This document shows positions 1 through 5,498 of a stretch of DNA of 5,498 nucleotides, one piece after another. The stretch lies in contig JALQWJ010000114.1 in the NCBI GenBank assembly GCA_023258775.1, positions 1 through 5,498 on the forward strand, read 5' to 3'. A program made the position numbers and the translations under genes. The DNA is from Burkholderiaceae bacterium. GTDB lineage: Bacteria > Pseudomonadota > Gammaproteobacteria > Burkholderiales > Burkholderiaceae_E. Position 1 is the stretch's first letter; each line of letters begins with the position of its first letter. Under the pieces are notes generated by a model. That model saw nothing but the letters and a program-made list of their open reading frames with translations, was not told the DNA's origin and did not search any database.

Positions 1-2
1 CA

Positions 3-671
3 CATTTGCCTTGGGCCAAGGCCGATGACGGGCGGCTTCGAGTTTTTGCCTATGTCTACGAAGATGCACCGCTTGAAGCTTGGTTGAGGGCACTTGCGAT
101 ACCCCTAAGGATTCATCTAACCGAAGCGCTCGCGCAACAATGGTTTGCTCGCAAAGATCAAGGGCTTGGTACTAACGCCGCTTGCGGCCTTCACGGCGTA
201 GAAACTCTTTGCAGTCGCGCAGGCAACACTCAAGAATCCAACATCAGCATCCAAGTGATGGCACCCTGCTCCCAATGGAAGTGGGACCAAACAATGTTCG
301 CGTGTGATCTACTTTTTGTACGCGGCGAGGACAGCTGGGTTCAAGCGATGCGAAGCGGGATACCATGGCTCTGGCAGCCTTATCGTCAAGAACCTGAGAC
401 CTTAAGGGCCAAGCTCAACGCACTTCTCGAGCGGATGTCGCTCGTGCTAAACACATACCTCGCATGGCCGTACTGGCGCGAAGCGCTAAAAGCCTGGGGC
501 CTTGGCGAAGCGCCACCTCAACCAAGCCTGATGCGATTGCACGAACTTAATCAAGAATGGCAAGCCATGGCAAGGCGGTGGGCTGCGCACTGCAACAGCC
601 TTCCGCGGCTTGATCAGCGGCTTTGTCACATGATTGAAAAGCATATTGAGCATTCAAGCGCATATAATTGA
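3..671 (+). CDS. earP: EF-P arginine rhamnosyltransferase EarP, C-terminal part (5' end outside window)
   Basis: EarP transfers rhamnose from dTDP-L-rhamnose to R32 of elongation factor P in the cytoplasm (known for the family). The reading frame is open to the left edge, so the TTG at 6 is not a credible start. About 222 residues are present against a usual length near 380, so the N-terminal Rossmann half with its catalytic Asp is missing. Counting from codon 6, the F-x-Y motif at residues 14-16 (VFAYVYED) fits the conserved nucleotide-sugar site. The strongest evidence is F-V-R-G-E-D-S at 104-110 (RGEDS encoded at 321-335), followed by a G-x-P-x-x-W-x-x-Y segment; this is the EarP signature that contacts the dTDP-rhamnose pyrophosphate. 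The gene ends 32 bp before efp, its substrate's gene, which is the standard arrangement and suggests one operon. The call is secure. Whether the missing half is intact cannot be seen. Confidence 0.93.
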   Translation, partial: HLPWAKADDGRLRVFAYVYEDAPLEAWLRALAIPLRIHLTEALAQQWFARKDQGLGTNAACGLHGVETLCSRAGNTQESNISIQVMAPCSQWKWDQTMFACDLLFVRGEDSWVQAMRSGIPWLWQPYRQEPETLRAKLNALLERMSLVLNTYLAWPYWREALKAWGLGEAPPQPSLMRLHELNQEWQAMARRWAAHCNSLPRLDQRLCHMIEKHIEHSSAYN

Positions 672-693
672 AGGCTTTGTCGACCTAATCTTC

Positions 694-698
694 AGGTG
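694..698 (+). promoter_or_regulatory. Ribosome binding site of efp
   Basis: AGGTG lies 5 bases before the efp ATG at 704. It is a moderate Shine-Dalgarno match. No promoter-like hexamers stand out in the 32-bp gap after earP, which agrees with read-through transcription from earP. Confidence 0.55.
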
Positions 699-703
699 TC
701 ACC

Positions 704-1264
704 ATGAAAATCGCGCAGGAAATTCGCACCGGCAACGTCATCATGTTGGGCAAAGACCCGATGGTGGTTTTGCGTGCTGAATACAACAAATCAGGCCGCA
801 ACGCAGCAGTTGTGAAGATGAAACTCAAAAACCTTCTAAACAACTCTGGCACCGAAACTGTCTTTAAGGCCGACGAGAAGATGGACGTGCTGGTGCTTGA
901 GAAAAAAGAAGTTAGCTACTCGTACTTCGCCGATCCGATGTATGTATTTATGGACGCTGAATACAATCAATTTGAAGTTGAAGCCGACAGCATGGGCGAT
1001 GCCTTGAACTATTTGGACGACGGCATGCCTTGCGAAGTCATTTTCTACAACGGTCGGGCAATTTCGGTTGAACTACCGACAGGCCTTGTTCGCGAGGTCG
1101 AGTACACCGAACCTGCAGTTCGAGGCGACACATCAGGCAAGGTAATGAAACCCGCTCGCGTGAAACCAACGGGTTTTGAGGTGCAAGTGCCGGCATTTGT
1201 CGAGATCGGCGACAAAATTGAAATCGATACCAGAACCGGTGAATATCGCAATCGCGTAAAGTGA
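704..1264 (+). CDS. efp: Translation elongation factor P
   Basis: EF-P binds between the ribosomal P and E sites and stimulates peptide-bond formation at polyproline stretches. The 186-residue product has the normal length and the three-domain layout: an N-terminal KOW-like domain (about 1-64), a central OB domain (about 65-127) and a C-terminal OB domain (about 128-186). The loop tip reads K-S-G-R-N with Arg at position 32, the residue modified by EarP. Lysine-type EF-Ps, modified by EpmA/EpmB, have K34 instead. The C-terminal block [22 protein letters not shown] is the classic EF-P signature. The ATG start is fixed by the canonical [11 protein letters not shown] beginning and the AGGTG upstream. 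The upstream gene is the cognate earP. The downstream neighbour is convergent. Confidence 0.98.
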   Translation: MKIAQEIRTGNVIMLGKDPMVVLRAEYNKSGRNAAVVKMKLKNLLNNSGTETVFKADEKMDVLVLEKKEVSYSYFADPMYVFMDAEYNQFEVEADSMGDALNYLDDGMPCEVIFYNGRAISVELPTGLVREVEYTEPAVRGDTSGKVMKPARVKPTGFEVQVPAFVEIGDKIEIDTRTGEYRNRVK

Positions 1265-1292
1265 CTTGCACTTTGCGTAATTAGCTTGCGTT

Positions 1293-1315
1293 TTGAAGTA
1301 GCGTATGTTCTTCAA
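1293..1315. terminator. Weak inverted repeat between convergent efp and DUF3579 gene
   Basis: TTGAAG (1293-1298) and CTTCAA (1310-1315) form a perfect 6-bp inverted repeat around an 11-base loop, in the 47-bp gap between two convergent genes. The right arm covers the stop codon of the minus-strand gene. The stem is short and AT-rich and has no clear T-run following it on the plus strand. It could serve as a bidirectional terminator, but this is only suggested by position. Confidence 0.25.
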
Positions 1316-1680
1316 TCACCCAGATCATCAACGCCCTGGGTGATTAGTTCATTGTCGATTGCAAATTGCTGCATAAACTCATAGGCTAGTGGCTCGATCT
1401 CAAAAAGCCGCCCACTAACAAGAACGGCCCGAACTGCGTCTCGACTGTCGGTGCTACCCCGATCAGGATGCGCCACAAAGACGGGCAGCACAAACGGAGA
1501 ATAGGCACTTGATTGCCCCGGGCCTGACGCGGCACTTGAATGGGTTTTTGCTTGATCGGGGTCGCGAAACTGCGCCATGATGCCTGCAAGGCGCTCTGCC
1601 CAGTCGGAGGGCCGAAAGACTCGACCTCGCTGAGTTAGCCCCAAGATGTGGAATGAAGGCTTGGATTCGAGGGGAAACAT
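1312..1680 (-). CDS. DUF3579 family protein, function unknown
   Basis: A 122-residue protein with no signal peptide or membrane segment. Residues 20-39 (RVFRPSDWAERLAGIMAQFR) match my memory of the DUF3579 core, as do Y-S-P-F-V at 60-64 and the I-E-P-x-A-x-x-F segment with D-N-E-L near the end (95-112). Family members I recall are nearer 100 residues. This one has a long Ser/Ala/Gly-rich stretch at about 40-58 and an apparent extra charged segment at about 71-82. The ATG is the only reasonable start: the codon directly before it is an in-frame TGA. The Shine-Dalgarno is poor (upstream sequence TGATGATCGTTGA). The gene diverges from argD, a linkage to arginine genes I believe is common in Burkholderiales. 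That makes a role tied to arginine metabolism possible but unproven. Family membership is fairly secure; function is unknown. Confidence 0.82.
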   Translation of the reverse strand: MFPLESKPSFHILGLTQRGRVFRPSDWAERLAGIMAQFRDPDQAKTHSSAASGPGQSSAYSPFVLPVFVAHPDRGSTDSRDAVRAVLVSGRLFEIEPLAYEFMQQFAIDNELITQGVDDLGD

Positions 1681-1710
1681 TCAACGATCATCAGCTTGAC
1701 ACATGCTGCG

Positions 1711-1716
1711 ATTATA
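1711..1716 (-). promoter_or_regulatory. Candidate -10 box for the DUF3579 gene
   Basis: Read on the minus strand, 1716 to 1711 is a perfect TATAAT. It lies 30 bp upstream of the ATG at 1680 and predicts a leader of roughly 24 bases. I find no good -35 hexamer at 15-18 bp spacing (about AGTATG), so the promoter would need an activator or be weak. The box lies within the region that should also contain the argD promoter, so the two transcription units may share or compete for this site. Confidence 0.4.
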
Positions 1717-1771
1717 GAATGCGAGCTTTACACCATACTTTCTGGACGCCGCGACCAAGGCGTAAACCACC

Positions 1772-2959
1772 ATGAGCCAAGCATCTGCCCTGATGACGAC
1801 CTATGCCCAGTTACCGATTGCCTTCAGCCATGGCAAAGGGGTCTGGCTTTACGATGAGCAAGGTCGTCGATATCTCGATGCCTTATCGGGCATTGCCGTG
1901 AACACACTCGGCCACGCGCACGCGGGACTCGTTGCCGCGCTTACCGACCAGATTCAAAAAATCATCCACAGTTCAAATTTGTTCCAAATTCCATTGCAAG
2001 AAGCTGTCGCTGGTTTTTTGACCCGAATCTCGGGCATGGATAATGCGTTTTTCTGTAACTCGGGCCTTGAAGCCAACGAGGCAGCAATCAAAATCGCTCG
2101 GCTTTATGGTCACAACAGAGGCATTGATCGACCAGAAATCGTCGTCTACGAAAAAGCCTTTCACGGACGCTCGCTTGCCACCCTATCGGCAACAGGTAAT
2201 GAAAAAGTTCAAAAAGGTTTTGAACCCCTTGTTGAAGGTTTCGTAAGAGCCCCGCTTAATGATCTTGCATCAATCGAGCAAATTGCCCGAGATCGATCTA
2301 ATGTGTGTGCTATTTTTATTGAAGCGATCCAAGGCGAAGGCGGTATCAACCCCGCTCGGCTCGAATACTTGAAGGGACTACGGCAAATCTGCGACCGGCA
2401 GGGTTGGTTGCTGATGATCGATGAGGTTCAATGCGGTCTGGGTAGAACCGGTAAATGGTTTGCCCACCAATGGGCAGAAATCATCCCTGATGTGATGCCG
2501 CTTGCCAAAGGCCTTGCATCCGGGGTTCCTGTCGGGGCTGTCGTTGCCCGCGGTGTTGCAGCACAAACCTTCAAACCGGGTAACCATGGCACGACCTTCG
2601 GTGGCAACCCTTTGGCAATGCGCGCTGCACTAACCACCCTACAGACCATCGAATATGAAGGTCTACTCGATCATGTTCAACGCGTTGGCGCCTATTTGCA
2701 CGAACGCTTAAGCGACGGGCTATCGGGTCAGCAAGGCGTGGTTGAAATCCGTGGGCGCGGACTGATGATTGGCATCGAACTCGACCGACCTGCAGCAAGC
2801 CTTGTGAAACAAGGTCTTGAACAAGGAATTATCTTTAATGTAACCGCCGATTCGGTGGTCCGATTATTACCACCCTTAATTTTCGATCAACGCGATGTTG
2901 ACTATCTGCTCGAACGCTTGCTCCCATTAATACGGCTTCACCTGCAATCGAAGCATTAA
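1772..2959 (+). CDS. argD: Acetylornithine aminotransferase (class III, PLP-dependent)
   Basis: This enzyme transfers an amino group from glutamate to N-acetylglutamate 5-semialdehyde, giving N-acetylornithine, in cytoplasmic arginine biosynthesis; many members also accept the lysine-pathway substrate N-succinyl-2-amino-6-ketopimelate. The product has 395 residues, a normal length. Visible fold-type I aminotransferase features are N-S-G at 96-98 followed by L-E-A-N-E-A-A-I-K (phosphate-binding region), F-H-G at 130-132 (PLP stacking), I-D-E-V-Q with D217 (contacts the PLP pyridine nitrogen), L-A-K-G with K246 as the Schiff-base lysine, and H-G-T-T-F-G-G-N-P around T274-P280. The ATG is preceded by AAGG at 1757-1760, an 11-base spacing that is longer than ideal. 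argF follows after 22 bp, so the two form an operon. A succinylornithine or GABA transaminase is less likely given the ArgD-like motifs and the argF neighbour. Confidence 0.95.
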   Translation: MSQASALMTTYAQLPIAFSHGKGVWLYDEQGRRYLDALSGIAVNTLGHAHAGLVAALTDQIQKIIHSSNLFQIPLQEAVAGFLTRISGMDNAFFCNSGLEANEAAIKIARLYGHNRGIDRPEIVVYEKAFHGRSLATLSATGNEKVQKGFEPLVEGFVRAPLNDLASIEQIARDRSNVCAIFIEAIQGEGGINPARLEYLKGLRQICDRQGWLLMIDEVQCGLGRTGKWFAHQWAEIIPDVMPLAKGLASGVPVGAVVARGVAAQTFKPGNHGTTFGGNPLAMRAALTTLQTIEYEGLLDHVQRVGAYLHERLSDGLSGQQGVVEIRGRGLMIGIELDRPAASLVKQGLEQGIIFNVTADSVVRLLPPLIFDQRDVDYLLERLLPLIRLHLQSKH

Positions 2960-2968
2960 GCGAAAACC

Positions 2969-2974
2969 AGGAGA
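2969..2974 (+). promoter_or_regulatory. Ribosome binding site of argF
   Basis: AGGAGA sits 7 bases before the argF ATG at 2982. It is the best Shine-Dalgarno in the window and fixes that start. It lies inside the 22-bp argD-argF gap, in keeping with translation from a shared messenger. Confidence 0.8.
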
Positions 2975-2981
2975 ATCTCTC

Positions 2982-3905
2982 ATGGCTCAAGCCGTCAAGC
3001 ATTTTTTGCAATTCAATGATCTTGCAGCTGACGAGTTGCAATATCTTTTTTTACGCACCACGCTGATAAAAGAAAAGTTTAAACGTTATGCCCCACATCA
3101 CGTTCTAAGCGACAGAACTTTAGTGATGATTTTTGAAAAAGCCAGCACCAGAACGCGACTTTCCTTTGAAGCCGGCATGCACCAACTCGGTGGTGCTGCT
3201 ATTTACCTCAACACCCGAGACTCTCAACTTGGTCGCGGGGAACCTGTCGAAGACGCCGGGGAAGTAATTTCGCGGATGTGTGACCTGGTGATGATTCGTA
3301 CCTTTGAGCAATCGATTATCGAGCGCTTCGCTTCGCGCTCAAGAGTGCCTGTCATCAACGGCCTTACCAATGAGTTTCACCCCTGTCAGGTGCTTGCAGA
3401 TATTTTCACTTGGGTGGAAAAGCGCGGTAGCATCAAAGGCGCAACAGTGGCCTGGATTGGTGACGGTAACAACATGGCTAACAGTTGGGCGCAAGCCGCT
3501 GAAGTGCTTGACTTTAACTTACATATTTCAACACCCCCAGGCTACAGCCTTGATGCATCAATTGCCGGCGTGAAGGCGACGTCCTTCAAGCACTTTGACG
3601 ATCCGATGCAAGCTGCCAAAGATGCAGATCTGGTATGCACCGACGTGTGGACATCGATGGGTTTTGAAACCGAAGACGATGTTCGAAAGCAAGTTTTTGC
3701 CGATTGGCGCGTCGACCCAGAAATGATGGCGGTTGCGCGACACGATGCGATGTTCATGCATTGTCTTCCAGCCCACCGTGGCGAAGAAGTCAGCGCGGAG
3801 GTGATCGACGGCCCGCAATCGGTCGTTTGGGATGAAGCGGAAAACCGTCTCCACATTCAAAAAGCGCTTATGGAGTACTTATTGCTCGGGCGTGTGGAGG
3901 TTTGA
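2982..3905 (+). CDS. argF: Ornithine carbamoyltransferase (anabolic)
   Basis: It condenses ornithine with carbamoyl phosphate to give citrulline, the step before argininosuccinate synthase. The 307-residue length is typical of short anabolic enzymes. All signature motifs are present in order: S-T-R-T-R at 55-59 (carbamoyl-phosphate binding), H-P-C-Q at 133-136, D-G-N-N at 161-164 with N167 (ornithine side), S-M-G at 225-227, and H-C-L-P-A at 260-264 with the catalytic-site Cys261. The S-M-G and H-C-L-P-A motifs separate it from aspartate carbamoyltransferase and N-acetylornithine carbamoyltransferase. The start has a strong AGGAGA site. It is the second gene of an argD-argF operon, and no argG follows: the next gene converges on it. 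No ArgR-like operator was recognised upstream of the operon. Confidence 0.97.
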   Translation: MAQAVKHFLQFNDLAADELQYLFLRTTLIKEKFKRYAPHHVLSDRTLVMIFEKASTRTRLSFEAGMHQLGGAAIYLNTRDSQLGRGEPVEDAGEVISRMCDLVMIRTFEQSIIERFASRSRVPVINGLTNEFHPCQVLADIFTWVEKRGSIKGATVAWIGDGNNMANSWAQAAEVLDFNLHISTPPGYSLDASIAGVKATSFKHFDDPMQAAKDADLVCTDVWTSMGFETEDDVRKQVFADWRVDPEMMAVARHDAMFMHCLPAHRGEEVSAEVIDGPQSVVWDEAENRLHIQKALMEYLLLGRVEV

Positions 3906-3923
3906 TTCAATACGCCCGACGGC

Positions 3924-3955
3924 AGCCGCGGCTAGCGATACGTAGTACTAGCTAG
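3924..3955. repeat. Cluster of short palindromes containing CTAG
   Basis: Just after argF, within 32 bases, lie AGCCGCGGCT (3924-3933), GCTAGC (3931-3936), TACGTA (3939-3944), TAGTACTA (3943-3950) and CTAGCTAG (3948-3955), each a perfect palindrome. CTAG occurs three times. GCTAG (3931-3935) can also pair with CTAGC (3948-3952) around a 12-base loop. No T-run follows, so this is not a standard terminator, although it is in the place where argF transcription should end. Function is unknown. Confidence 0.5.
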
Positions 3956-3959
3956 AGTC

Positions 3960-3995
3960 ACGTATTGCAGTTCGAGCGACGTATTGCAGTTCGAG
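3960..3995. repeat. 17-bp direct repeat, two copies at 19-bp period
   Basis: ACGTATTGCAGTTCGAG occurs at 3960-3976 and again, identical, at 3979-3995, with the two bases CG between. It lies in the noncoding gap between convergent argF and the reductase gene. Two copies only; nothing resembling a CRISPR array. It may be a recent tandem duplication by slippage or a small remnant of an intergenic repeat family. Confidence 0.9.
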
Positions 3996-4000
3996 ACCAG

Positions 4001-4026
4001 CTTTGCGCAGATTAAGCATTGCAAAG
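4001..4026. terminator. Weak stem-loop between convergent argF and aldo/keto reductase
   Basis: CTTTGC (4001-4006) and GCAAAG (4021-4026) form a 6-bp inverted repeat with a 14-base loop. An overlapping alternative pairs ATTAAGC (4011-4017) with GCTTAAT (4040-4046), reaching into the stop codon of the minus-strand gene. Neither is GC-rich or followed by a convincing U-tract. They are listed because a terminator for both converging genes is expected here. Confidence 0.2.
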
Positions 4027-4041
4027 TGTGTTGAAGATCGC

Positions 4042-5067
4042 TTAATTTGGGTCAGCAGATCTGACCTGAAGCTGCCTTCCATGAAACGGGTATTGCGGAT
4101 CCGAGTAGCCCGGGGTTGAAGGATGGCCAGGCGGAACAAGTAGGTCTACAAGTTGCTCATCGCGATCGGTCCACGACAGCTCAATCGCCGGCAGGTAATC
4201 GTTCCATTGTTTTAGCGTTCGAGGACCTGCGATCACCGAACTCACGATCCGATTTGCCAACAGCCACTGCACTGCGAATGCCACAAGCGTGCACGACCGC
4301 TCTGCGCAGTGAACGGCCAGTCGCTGAGCAACGGCAAGCGATTCCTCCCGCCATTCGGTTTGCATCATCCGACGATCGAGTCGACCGGCGCGGCTCTCAT
4401 CATTCGGTTTCACACCAGGCTGATACTTGCCGCTGAGCACCCCTCTTGCAATCGGACTATAGGGCACCACGCCTAAACCAAAAGCCTGACAGGCCGGCAG
4501 AATTTCAACCTCGGGCACCCGATTGAGCAAGTTGTAATAGGGCTGACAAAGACTCGGCGCTGGCACCGACATCCGAGCGCAAAGCGCAACAAGCTGAGCA
4601 ATTCGCCATCCACGCATATTCGAGATCGCCCAATAGCGGATCTTTCCGCTGCGAATCACATCGGCAATCGTCCCAAGGGTTTCTTCCCAATTCGTATCGT
4701 CCCAGTCGCGATGCAAGTACCAGATGTCCAAATGGTCGGTTTGCAGTCGACGTAAAGAATCTTCAAGCGCGCGCATCATCCAGACACGGCCATAGCCCCG
4801 ATGATTGGGGTCATCAGACATCGCATTGCCTACTTTGCTGGCGAGAATCCACCGATTCCTCTGCCCCGCTAATAGCCCACCCAGCATGGTCTCGCAAGCG
4901 CCTTTGCTGTAAACATCGGCTGTATCGATGAAATTCACGCCTTGCTCACTGGCAGCCGCAAGAATTGCAGCTGCCTCCCTCGCATCGGTTTGATCGGCAA
5001 ACATCATCGTCCCAAGACACAACTCCGATACTTTCAGATTGCTTGATCCAAGCCGGCGGTAACGCAT
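4042..5067 (-). CDS. Aldo/keto reductase family oxidoreductase
   Basis: A cytoplasmic NAD(P)H-dependent carbonyl reductase of the aldo/keto reductase superfamily, 341 residues, TIM-barrel type. The catalytic tetrad is complete: D48 in F-I-D-T-A-D, Y53 in V-Y-S-K-G, K78 in L-A-S-K-V-G, and H119 in W-Y-L-H-R. The opening RYRRLGSSNLKVSELCLGTM is the usual first strand and hairpin. V-P-Y-S-P-I-A-R-G-V-L-S-G-K-Y and S-V-I-A-G-P-R-T near the C-terminus are the cofactor-binding segments. The C-terminal H-P-S-T-P-G-Y-S-D-P-x-Y-P block resembles a bacterial subgroup of unknown substrate. The ATG has a good GGAG site 6 bases upstream. The gene lies 123 bp downstream of the sigma factor gene on the same strand, so co-transcription is possible. 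The natural substrate cannot be inferred. Confidence 0.93.
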   Translation of the reverse strand: MRYRRLGSSNLKVSELCLGTMMFADQTDAREAAAILAAASEQGVNFIDTADVYSKGACETMLGGLLAGQRNRWILASKVGNAMSDDPNHRGYGRVWMMRALEDSLRRLQTDHLDIWYLHRDWDDTNWEETLGTIADVIRSGKIRYWAISNMRGWRIAQLVALCARMSVPAPSLCQPYYNLLNRVPEVEILPACQAFGLGVVPYSPIARGVLSGKYQPGVKPNDESRAGRLDRRMMQTEWREESLAVAQRLAVHCAERSCTLVAFAVQWLLANRIVSSVIAGPRTLKQWNDYLPAIELSWTDRDEQLVDLLVPPGHPSTPGYSDPQYPFHGRQLQVRSADPN

Positions 5068-5073
5068 AACTCA

Positions 5074-5077
5074 CTCC
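5074..5077 (-). promoter_or_regulatory. Ribosome binding site of the aldo/keto reductase gene
   Basis: Read on the minus strand, GGAG is followed by TGAGTT and then the ATG at 5067, a spacing of 6 bases. It supports this start over any internal one. In the rest of the 123-bp gap up to the sigma factor stop codon I see no convincing promoter and no strong terminator. Confidence 0.65.
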
Positions 5078-5190
5078 ATTGTGCGAAAAGGTCCGAGACG
5101 CTTGAGCGCGAATCGCCAATCGACGCCCCTCAGTCCGTATTGGCAATGATCGTGACCTTGGGATGTTTGATATCTATCTTGCCTTGGATT

Positions 5191-5498
5191 TCAGTCCTCA
5201 CGTTGCATCAATAGCTTCTTGCGCGCCCGATGAACGCGGATCCAACAGTTGTTCTCGCTAATACCGAGACGATTGGCCACCTCAAGGGATGGACGATCTT
5301 CAACCACTTGCAACACGAAGGCTTCTCGCATGCCAGGCGCCATGTCGCTAAGACTTTGGGCGACCCGATTAAGACGCTGCCGCCGGGAGCAGATTTCCAT
5401 CGGATCCTCATTCGCACGTACCCCCATCACACCGCATCGAGCGGCCCAATCAAGCTGCTCCTCAGCAGAAGATGAGTCGTCATCAATCCAGTCTGCTT
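5191..5498 (-). CDS. ECF-type RNA polymerase sigma factor, C-terminal part (5' end outside window)
   Basis: Only about 101 codons are in the window. The frame is open to the right edge, so the GTG/ATG pair near 5425-5430 is not the true start. ECF factors are usually 170-210 residues, which puts the promoter -10 binding region 2 outside. What is visible is an acidic linker (DWIDDDSSSAEEQLDW, about 5443-5493), then a sigma region 4: a leading helix with L-S-D-M-A-P-G-M-R-E-A-F-V-L and a helix-turn-helix of the form S-L-E-V-A-x-R-L-G-I-S-E-N-N-C-W-I-R-V-H-R-A-R. The N-N-C-W-x-x-x-H-R-A-R ending resembles a betaproteobacterial ECF group I recall as the TIGR02943 family. It ends in a TGA at 5191-5193. 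The downstream gene is an aldo/keto reductase; no Cys/His zinc-finger anti-sigma gene follows. The sigma assignment is firm, the subgroup tentative, and the regulon unknown. Confidence 0.88.
   Translation of the reverse strand, partial: ADWIDDDSSSAEEQLDWAARCGVMGVRANEDPMEICSRRQRLNRVAQSLSDMAPGMREAFVLQVVEDRPSLEVANRLGISENNCWIRVHRARKKLLMQRED

Noticed and set aside
6..8. TTG as the start of the EarP gene
   Set aside because: The frame stays open to the window edge and the product lacks the N-terminal half of the family, so the real start is upstream of the window.
1696..1732. A sigma-70 promoter for argD built from TTGACA (1696-1701) or TTTACA (1727-1732)
   Set aside because: With TTGACA, the best -10-like sequences (TATAGA at 1713, TAGAAT at 1715) are only 11-13 bp away and the 17-bp position reads ATGCGA. 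TTTACA has no -10 candidate at the right distance. Not annotated as a promoter.
3542..3860. Two minus-strand open frames of about 100 codons inside argF
   Set aside because: Both are antisense to the well-conserved argF coding sequence, show no recognisable domain, and are explained by its codon composition.
3960..3995. A minimal CRISPR array
   Set aside because: The repeat unit is 17 bp with a 2-bp gap, far too short for repeat-spacer structure, and no cas gene is near.
4946..5146. A 66-residue Cys-containing minus-strand frame as a possible anti-sigma factor
   Set aside because: It mostly overlaps the N-terminal coding part of the reductase gene in another frame, and its cysteines do not form an H-x3-C-x2-C zinc-finger pattern. 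It is a shadow frame.
5425..5430. A small 79-residue stand-alone region-4 protein starting at the GTG/ATG pair
   Set aside because: The same frame continues upstream with a sigma-like acidic linker to the window edge, so this is the C-terminal part of a longer sigma factor.

Overview
The window looks like an ordinary stretch of chromosome from a betaproteobacterium, most likely of the order Burkholderiales. The grounds are: an arginine-type elongation factor P (R32 in an S-G-R-N loop) directly behind its EarP rhamnosyltransferase; a DUF3579-type protein beside arginine biosynthesis genes, a pairing I associate with Burkholderiales; and GC content a little above 50 % by eye. No genus can be named. 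There are no tRNA, rRNA, CRISPR, insertion-sequence or phage signatures.

Left part (1-1264, + strand): the C-terminal part of earP, cut by the window edge, then a complete efp 32 bp downstream. EarP rhamnosylates R32 of EF-P, and the modified factor rescues ribosomes stalled on polyproline stretches. Enzyme and substrate are therefore very probably co-transcribed.

Middle part (1312-3905): a small DUF3579-family gene on the minus strand converges on efp and diverges from argD. The 91-bp divergent gap holds a perfect TATAAT facing the small gene. argD (acetylornithine aminotransferase) and argF (ornithine carbamoyltransferase) lie 22 bp apart on the plus strand. They supply two late steps from N-acetylglutamate semialdehyde through ornithine to citrulline. 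argG does not follow argF.

Right part (3906-5498): a 136-bp gap between convergent genes contains a 17-bp direct repeat at a 19-bp period and a small cluster of CTAG-containing palindromes. Beyond it, on the minus strand, lie a complete aldo/keto reductase gene and, upstream of that, the C-terminal half of an ECF-type sigma factor that runs off the right edge. No anti-sigma gene sits between these two.

No convincing undescribed system is visible. The points most worth a second look are the divergent promoter region, the two apparent insertions in the DUF3579 protein, the repeat downstream of argF, and the sigma factor followed by a reductase instead of an anti-sigma factor.
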